Assembly (NCBI RefSeq): GCF_029714945.1 | Contig: NZ_CP121634.1 | Coordinates: 4,733,001-4,797,000, forward strand | Direction of reading: 5' to 3' | From: Bradyrhizobium sp. CIAT3101 | GTDB taxonomy: Bacteria; Pseudomonadota; Alphaproteobacteria; Rhizobiales; Xanthobacteraceae | Length of the DNA: 64,000 bases | In this document: one piece after another, positions 60,071-64,000 of the stretch | Layout of the letters: each line of letters starts with the position of its first letter | How positions within the stretch are numbered: the first letter of the stretch is position 1 | The notes under the pieces: model-generated | What the model was told of the DNA's origin: nothing | Database searches by the model: none | Seen by the model: only the letters and a program-made list of their open reading frames with translations | Position numbers and translations under genes: made by a program

Positions 60071-60460
60071 TTCCAACTTCGGCCTGAACTCGGCTCCGCA
60101 CGGTCGAGCGCTCCGATTGTTCACGGTTCGACTCCGCTCCGTTCCCAAAATACGAATCATCACCACAGAATGCGGCACGACGCATGTCTTAACGACACGT
60201 TTCGCAAGCCACGACCAACACGCATCGATCGGGTCGTTCTTTCGACAAAATGCAACCGCTGCGCGGGAACGAGATCGCGATCGGCACGTTGATGCGACGA
60301 AACAGAGTGGTGCCGACCTGCCAGCCCCGGTCGGCTTTGAAGGGCCCCGTGCTTGTCCCCCCGAGCACGGGGCTTTCTCATGACGGGTGCCAAGAGACTC
60401 GAATGGCAAGACTCGAATGCCAATATCCCGAATCGGGCGCAGCTGTCCGTTAGACGAAAA
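60071..60460. other. 390-nt region with a candidate small RNA
   Basis: No protein gene is visible. Two tandem stem-loops lie at 60312-60335 (GCCGACC/GGTCGGC) and 60344-60373 (terminator), suggesting that a non-coding transcript ends here. Downstream, AGACTCGAATG occurs twice (60395-60405 and 60409-60419), in a stretch that vaguely resembles a decayed tRNA on the minus strand. Confidence 0.4.
60344..60378 (+). terminator. strong intrinsic terminator
   Basis: GCCCCGTGCT and AGCACGGGGC form perfect 10-bp arms around a C-rich 10-nt loop, followed by TTTCT. It lies 274 nt beyond the 77-residue gene, too far to be only its terminator, and so may end a separate small RNA. Confidence 0.7.
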
Positions 60461-60613
60461 TCAGCTTTGTCGCTCGTCGTCGCGCCGATCGCGAGCGAGC
60501 TGATGCCAGGCCAGGGCCAGTTCGATCAGTCGTTGCCGATCGGGCCCTTCGGACGCCGCGGCGCGCTTCATCGCCGCCTCGGCTTCATGCTGGGGGTCGT
60601 ACTTGGTACACAT
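60461..60613 (-). CDS. 50-residue hypothetical protein
   Basis: A short helical, charged protein starting at ATG 60613 (MCTKYDPQHEAEAAMKRAAA) and ending ALAWHQLARDRRDDERQS. The pattern, a DPQHEAEAAM opening with a GPDRQRLIELALAWHQLA core, is one I recall in many Bradyrhizobium small hypothetical proteins, which supports it as real. The longer open frame upstream is not supported. Function unknown. Confidence 0.6.
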   Translation of the reverse strand: MCTKYDPQHEAEAAMKRAAASEGPDRQRLIELALAWHQLARDRRDDERQS

Positions 60614-61055
60614 GCGGCCAAGTTTAACCGTCCGATCTGGACAAGTGCGTGGCAATTTCGTCCGTATGATTGCGGAGGACGAAAGTCGCACCGGCGTGCG
60701 CGTTTCCGCACGATGGTACCGCGACGAATCTGTCGTTGCGACCGGGAGCTGCGCGGGCTCGCTTCTCGCAGACGATGTCACGTCAAAAGCGCGAAGACGG
60801 GCGCGAAACCCGATTGCGCTGATCTTCGTATTTTCCTCATTCTGCAAACAGCCGGCCCCGTCGACGGGTTCACGTTCGGAGTCGGTTGCGACGGATATTG
60901 TCCGCTCGGCAACAGCGTGTTGCCTCACGGCGCCGCGCGCACAAACCGGTGAGGCCCGGCTTTCATTCCGGCGATCTGTGAAGTGCATCACAGCCGAGTT
61001 CCGGCGCGTTCGCTAAACAGCGTCTTAAGCGCCGCAAGAACGCGACACAGGAAGG
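60614..61055. other. 442-nt region upstream of a small membrane protein
   Basis: Apart from the CRP-type palindrome at 60977-60992 I see no gene or structure here. A 137-codon frame on the plus strand lacks any family features and is rejected. Confidence 0.4.
60977..60992. promoter_or_regulatory. CRP/FNR-family palindrome (TGTGA-N6-TCACA)
   Basis: A perfect CRP-type consensus, extended by one more C-G pair on each side, 64 nt upstream of the ATG of the 58-residue gene at 61056. That is the right distance for an activator site at the promoter of this gene. Confidence 0.6.
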
Positions 61056-61232
61056 ATGGCTGTTCGCCTCATGACACACAAGGCCGAAGCCGCAGCACGG
61101 GCTCACGCATCATCGCGCAAGACCGACCTGTTCGGTCTCTCCCTCCTCGCCGCCATCGTCCTGGTGATGACAATCTGGATCGGCGGCCTGGTCTGGGCCG
61201 CGATGGCGTTCCTGACCTGGCTGGTCTCCTGA
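61056..61232 (+). CDS. 58-residue single-span membrane protein
   Basis: Read directly from the sequence: ATG 61056, right after AGGAAGG, to TGA 61230-61232; ATG 61071 is an alternative start giving 53 residues. A basic, Ala-rich N-terminus (MTHKAEAAARAHASSRKTD) is followed by one long hydrophobic helix (LFGLSLLAAIVLVMTIWIGG) continuing to the C-terminus. Function unknown. It has a CRP-type site upstream and a strong hairpin downstream, which supports it as an independently controlled gene. Confidence 0.6.
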   Translation: MAVRLMTHKAEAAARAHASSRKTDLFGLSLLAAIVLVMTIWIGGLVWAAMAFLTWLVS

Positions 61233-61309
61233 GCGCAACGCGGTCGCACGCCTTGGTTGTGCGTCCCAGCAACGTTGTCAGACCTCGTCTCCCGATGGAA
61301 GCAAACGCA

Positions 61310-61338
61310 AATGAGGCGGGCACCGGGCCCGCCTCATT
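61310..61338. terminator. 12-bp bidirectional terminator hairpin
   Basis: AATGAGGCGGGC and GCCCGCCTCATT form perfect 12-bp arms around ACCGG. It lies between the 58-residue gene (+) and the convergent Pro/Gly-rich gene (-). The A-T pairs at the base give AAT/ATT on each side, so it can serve both directions. Confidence 0.75.
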
Positions 61339-61363
61339 CGTGTTGGATTACGCTTTGAGAGGT

Positions 61364-62182
61364 TCAGTAGCAGGCGCGCGGATCGGTCTGCACATACTGG
61401 CCGCTCGGATAGCGGTAATAGCAATTGCCCTGAGCGAGATAGTAACCGGGGCGCGATGCGGCGGTGGCGCCGGCGATCGCCCCGGTTGCGCCGCCGATCA
61501 CGGCGCCTGCGGCCGCACCCGTGGCGTTGCCGGAAATCAGGCCGCCAAGCACGCCGCCGACGATGGCTCCGCCGAGCGCGCTCGCGCCGGGATCTGCCGG
61601 CGGCGGTGGAGGCGGCGGTTCATAGGCGACCGGCGGACCGGGCGGCGCGTAGGCCACCGGCACATCGTCGATATAGTCCTCGGAAATGTAGGCGGGCGGG
61701 CCGTCCATCCGCTGGGGATAATAGTACCAGACGCCGCCGACATCCCACCACCAGCCGGAGCGGCCGTTGTGGACCTCGTGGCGCCAGCGTCCACCGTCCC
61801 AGGCAAGGTTGCCGCGATAGGCATGTCCGCCCCAATCACGCGCCGGCGCGGGGCCGCGTGCCATGTAGCGGCCGGGTCCCGGCGGCGGGCCACCGGCATT
61901 GCGCGGTCCGGGACCATGCGGGCCGGGAGCGGCTGCTGGCCCTGCTCCTGGGGCCGGAGCCATGTGGGCCTGACCGCCGGGCTGAGGCCCGGGGTGCACG
62001 GCCTGCTGCGGCGGAGGACCCTTGCGCATGTTCTGATTGGCCGGGGGTGGACCACCTGCGCCCTGCCCTGGCGGCTGGCCGGGGCCCCTCGGCGCGGCGT
62101 CCTGCGCTTGCGCGGACAGTGCCAGCAACGACATGGCCGAAACCATGGGAATGATGATCTTCATGCGGCTGGACGCACTCAT
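61364..62182 (-). CDS. secreted Pro/Gly-rich glycine-zipper protein
   Basis: A 272-residue protein with a signal peptide (IIIPMVSAMSLLALSAQAQ), a long disordered Pro/Gly/Ala region (residues about 28-110), an aromatic middle segment (WRHEVHNGRSGWWWDVGGVW), a Pro-run, and a C-terminal glycine-zipper membrane segment (ALGGAIVGGVLGGLISGNAT onward). It ends in a Tyr-rich tail with two cysteines (NCYYRYPSGQ, DPRACY). Similar glycine-zipper proteins are outer-membrane or surface proteins of rhizobia. No specific function known. Confidence 0.82.
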   Translation of the reverse strand: MSASSRMKIIIPMVSAMSLLALSAQAQDAAPRGPGQPPGQGAGGPPPANQNMRKGPPPQQAVHPGPQPGGQAHMAPAPGAGPAAAPGPHGPGPRNAGGPPPGPGRYMARGPAPARDWGGHAYRGNLAWDGGRWRHEVHNGRSGWWWDVGGVWYYYPQRMDGPPAYISEDYIDDVPVAYAPPGPPVAYEPPPPPPPADPGASALGGAIVGGVLGGLISGNATGAAAGAVIGGATGAIAGATAASRPGYYLAQGNCYYRYPSGQYVQTDPRACY

Positions 62183-62367
62183 GCGTGCTTACCCCTCAAC
62201 TTTCGCAATTGCCGTGGTCCACGCGCGATAGACGATTCGGGTCGCGCCTGGGTGATGCCGACGGACATGACTGACCTGTCAAACTGACCTGACAGGCCGG
62301 CTATGTCCCGTTACAAATGTTTAAGATCACGGCAATTTTTCGTCCGGACGCGTCCAGCAAGACCGGC
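62183..62367. other. short intergenic region with a weak hairpin
   Basis: CCTGTC and GACAGG (62275-62280 and 62291-62296) can pair around 10 nt in the region between the glycine-zipper gene and the 74-residue gene, both on the minus strand. TGACCTG occurs twice within it. This may be the terminator of the upstream gene; nothing else is seen. Confidence 0.35.
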
Positions 62368-62592
62368 CTAGCGGGCCGGCTCGATCACATTGCAATTGCT
62401 CCGCCCCGACATCAGGCAATCCTGCAGCTTGCTGGCAGCCGTGAGGTCGCGGGCAAGCCACAGCCCGACACCGAGGATCACAGCGGCGATGATCAGCCCG
62501 GCGATGGCACCACGACGGTTGTCACCGGATTGGGGATTTGCCGGCGCACTGGGCTTCTTGGTGGTGTCAGGCTTGGAGTCAGGCTCGGACAT
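62368..62592 (-). CDS. 74-residue hypothetical membrane protein
   Basis: A polar N-terminus of about 27 residues (SEPDSKPDTTKKPSAPANPQ) is followed by one membrane helix (GAIAGLIIAAVILGVGLWLA) and a periplasmic tail with two cysteines (LQDCLMSGRSNCNVIE), probably disulfide-linked. The C-terminal DCLMSGRxNC pattern occurs in a small family of rhizobial single-span proteins. Function unknown. Confidence 0.7.
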   Translation of the reverse strand: MSEPDSKPDTTKKPSAPANPQSGDNRRGAIAGLIIAAVILGVGLWLARDLTAASKLQDCLMSGRSNCNVIEPAR

Positions 62593-62668
62593 GGGGACCT
62601 ATCGCGCTCGGTGAGGCCCTTTATCACCTCTGCGACGTCGCGTCACATCCTGCGCTCCGCATCGCCAC

Positions 62669-62911
62669 TCAGCCCCGCGTTGCCCTCCGCGCCTCCTTGC
62701 GCAAGGTCTCGACCGCCGGGATGGCCTGCTGCGCGCGCGGCGCACAGCTCGTCAGGATGAACGCGGTCTGGGTGCACTCCCATGCGCCCCCCAGAACGGT
62801 GCTCTCGATGGGGTGCGGGCGGGCAAGCAACAGCACCGTACCCACAACTGCCGCTGTGGCGACCGTGACTGCAAGGGCTTTCAGGCTTAGCCGGAAATAG
62901 ATCATGCCCAT
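62669..62911 (-). CDS. 80-residue hypothetical membrane protein
   Basis: One N-terminal membrane helix (LKALAVTVATAAVVGTVLLL, residues about 10-30), then a short periplasmic domain with two cysteines (WECTQTAFILTSCAPRAQQ) and a basic C-terminus. Possible signal anchor. ATG 62911 and ATG 62905 are both possible starts. A near-perfect CRP-type site lies 50 nt upstream. Function unknown. Confidence 0.68.
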   Translation of the reverse strand: MGMIYFRLSLKALAVTVATAAVVGTVLLLARPHPIESTVLGGAWECTQTAFILTSCAPRAQQAIPAVETLRKEARRATRG

Positions 62912-62960
62912 GCTCCGTCTCGTATTGGGGCGGACGCTAGGCGCCGCCGCTGGGTGCCCT

Positions 62961-62976
62961 TATGAAGGGCATCACA
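62961..62976. promoter_or_regulatory. CRP-type site (9 of 10 consensus) with overlapping dyad
   Basis: TATGA-N6-TCACA on the plus strand, reading TGTGA-N6-TCATA toward the 80-residue gene, 50 nt before its start. An overlapping inverted repeat (TGCCCTT/AAGGGCA around ATG, 62955-62971) could be an alternative operator or hairpin, so the assignment is less certain than for the other two sites. Confidence 0.4.
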
Positions 62977-63172
62977 ATTCGGCAGTTTTTCCGGGCTACG
63001 AAGGATCGGCTGGGTAAGCGATTTTCGTTGACCTGATCGGCTGCGATTATGGGTGGCTTCACGGCGCACGGCGATGTACACGCTTCTGCGTCGTGTGGTG
63101 CCTGCTTGTGCCCAGCCGACGTACCAACAGGCAGTGATGTAGGATCGAAAGCGAGGAAGACAAGGCTCGTCG

Positions 63173-63520
63173 ATGAGTGGATTCAGGGAACCCGGGTTTG
63201 CAGACCGGCAAAAGGCGGCGCAGGACGCACGCAAAAATCTTTTAAACAAATTCAAGTCGCAGCCGGGGCACGACGATCCCGCGGTCGCGGCGAAGCGTGC
63301 CGAGCGCGAGGCACTCGCAGCCAAGCGCGCCGAGGTGAAGGCCGCTCGCGAGGCTGAAAAGGCCGAGCAGAAGCGCGTCGCGGAAGAGGCTGCTGCCGCC
63401 GAAGCGGCGCGCATCGCCCGCGAAGCCGAAGAGGCGGTCGCCAGACAGGCCGAACTCGAAGCCGAGCAAAAGGCCAAGCGCGACGCCCGTTACGCGGCCC
63501 GCAAGGCCAAGCGGAAGTAA
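63173..63520 (+). CDS. DUF6481-type highly charged coiled-coil protein
   Basis: A 115-residue protein. It has a short conserved N-terminus (SGFREPGFADRQKAAQDARK, NLLNKFKSQPGHDDPAVAAK) followed by about 75 residues of Ala/Glu/Arg/Lys heptads (for example EREALAAKRAEVKAAREAEK), a single long basic helix ending RDARYAARKAKRK. No membrane segment. The GFxxRQKxAxxARKxLL start fits DUF6481, whose function is unknown; it resembles proteins coexpressed with cold-shock genes, but that link is weak. Confidence 0.78.
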   Translation: MSGFREPGFADRQKAAQDARKNLLNKFKSQPGHDDPAVAAKRAEREALAAKRAEVKAAREAEKAEQKRVAEEAAAAEAARIAREAEEAVARQAELEAEQKAKRDARYAARKAKRK

Positions 63521-63535
63521 CTCTCAACAAGATTT

Positions 63536-63561
63536 GACCTGAAGCGGATGTGCTTCAGGTC
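63536..63561. terminator. 10-bp stem-loop after the DUF6481 gene
   Basis: GACCTGAAGC and GCTTCAGGTC pair perfectly around a 6-nt loop, starting 16 nt past the stop. It probably terminates the DUF6481 gene, although no T tract follows. The bases right after it (CGAATCCTGACGGCGCTACCA) resemble the 3' end of a tRNA. Confidence 0.5.
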
Positions 63562-63642
63562 GAATCCTGACGGCGCTACCAGCTCCGTCCGCGCGAACGC
63601 GTGCGCACGATGGCAGGCCATCGACCGAGCCTGGATCAGCGC

Positions 63643-63675
63643 ATGCCGGGCTCGCCTCGCGAGGGTGCCCGGCAT
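63643..63675. repeat. REP-like palindromic element
   Basis: ATGCCGGGC and GCCCGGCAT form 9-bp outer arms, with an inner perfect palindrome CCTCGCGAGG. GCATGCCGGGCTCG/GTGCCCGGCATGACGG elements of this form are typical interspersed repeats of Bradyrhizobium-like genomes. It lies 12 nt beyond the end of the MXKDX gene. Confidence 0.55.
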
Positions 63676-63687
63676 GACGGCATGAGA

Positions 63688-63930
63688 TCAGTTCTTCTTC
63701 ATCATCCCGTCGTCTTTCTTCATCCCATCCTTCGACATCGTATCCTTCTTCATGCCGTCGTCCTTGGACATGGTGTCCTTCTTCATGCCGTCCTTGGACA
63801 TCGTGTCCTTTTTCATCATGCCGTCGTCCTTGCCCATCTTGTCCTGGGCGAAAGCGGCGGGCGACAGCGCGAGGCCCAGCGAGAGAACGGCAGCCGAGAC
63901 GCCGAGCGCAATGCGGGTGCGAATGGTCAT
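63688..63930 (-). CDS. pentapeptide MXKDX-repeat secreted protein
   Basis: An 80-residue protein with a signal peptide (RIALGVSAAVLSLGLALSPA, cleavage after AFA) followed by a mature part made of repeats of the type M-x-K-D-x (KMGKDDGMMKKDTMSKDGM, then KKDTMSKDDGM and KKDTMSKDGM). The family is known as the pentapeptide MXKDX repeat proteins, small secreted or periplasmic proteins that are extremely rich in Met, Lys and Asp. Such composition suggests copper or other metal binding, but this is inference. ATG 63930 has AAGGGA upstream at 9 nt and is preferred over the start at 63981. Confidence 0.85.
   Translation of the reverse strand: MTIRTRIALGVSAAVLSLGLALSPAAFAQDKMGKDDGMMKKDTMSKDGMKKDTMSKDDGMKKDTMSKDGMKKDDGMMKKN
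63690..63845. repeat. tandem 15/30-nt coding repeats of the MXKDX gene
   Basis: The repeats of the MXKDX protein are also repeats at the DNA level, with units such as GTCCTTCTTCATGCCGTC recurring with few changes across the segment. The region can expand or contract by slippage, so repeat number may differ between strains. Confidence 0.6.
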
Positions 63931-64000
63931 GAGACATAATCCCTTCGAGATGGTGTTCGTCAGCGACTTGTGCCGCGACACAATCTCGACGGTTCGACGC

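Noticed and set aside
60603..61016. 137-codon plus-strand frame
   Set aside because: It covers the CRP-type palindrome and has no coherent composition or ribosome-binding site.
1..64000. CRISPR array, prophage or integrative element
   Set aside because: No regularly spaced repeats, integrase, phage structural genes or direct repeats flanking the three tRNAs were found.

Overview
The window is GC-rich (strong G/C at third codon positions, so almost every real gene has a long open frame on the opposite strand) and looks like chromosomal DNA of an alphaproteobacterium of the order Hyphomicrobiales, most likely Bradyrhizobium or a close relative. The grounds are the pcm-tolC-popZ-valS gene order, an Aap general amino-acid transporter, many small secreted proteins, and a VDGRDKPGHD-type palindromic repeat. 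This assignment is inference from gene content; no rRNA is present. I see three tRNA genes (Asn-GTT, Cys-GCA, Arg-TCT) and no CRISPR array, prophage or complete insertion sequence.

Layout. 1-4756 (+): a respiratory operon with a partial c-type cytochrome, a tri-haem cytochrome, a 58-residue membrane peptide, CuA subunit II and haem-copper subunit I of a B-type oxidase, and a di-haem cytochrome. 4757-6190 (-): a COQ10/RatA-type START protein and lipA. 6321-6929 (+): a 3-methyladenine glycosylase. 6926-13585 (-): valS, popZ, a TolC-type channel, pcm and a 59-residue protein. 13799-14380: tRNA-Asn and a small secreted protein. 14594-18145 (-): a membrane-stress operon (flotillin YqiK, YqiJ and a PspA/IM30 protein) whose first reading frame begins with what looks like the N-terminal half of a TnpB nuclease. 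18604-19746 (+): a prokaryotic ionotropic-glutamate-receptor-like channel. 19985-21169: small genes and tRNA-Cys. 21226-23601 (-): a polysaccharide-type ABC exporter pair and a DTW-domain tRNA-modifying enzyme.

23638-32835 (-): an outer-membrane lipoprotein, adaptor and two RND permeases, together a complete MdtABC-like tripartite pump. 33233-36712 (+): an FAD oxidoreductase, a DUF1365 protein and a cyclopropane-fatty-acid-synthase-like methyltransferase, a lipid-modifying unit. 36810-37844 (+): cysK. 37871-43002 (-): a DUF805 protein and aapJQMP. 43390-46429 (+): metC and a Na/Pi cotransporter. 46426-47968 (-): an EamA exporter and its probable TetR regulator. 48064-51789 (-): a four-gene lipid/LPS glycosylation unit (ArnT-like, PAP2, GT2, LAB-N). 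51840-59185 (-): pbpC and a large alpha-2-macroglobulin. 59588 to the end: tRNA-Arg and a run of small membrane, secreted or charged proteins separated by regulatory palindromes and strong hairpins.

The most unusual item is the TnpB-like N-terminal region in frame with a PspA protein at 16991-18145, behind a 9-bp dyad. Other points of interest are the GluR-like channel with a non-GYG pore, a palindromic repeat coding for part of PbpC, three CRP-type palindromes upstream of small unknown proteins, and a candidate small RNA near 60.3 kb.
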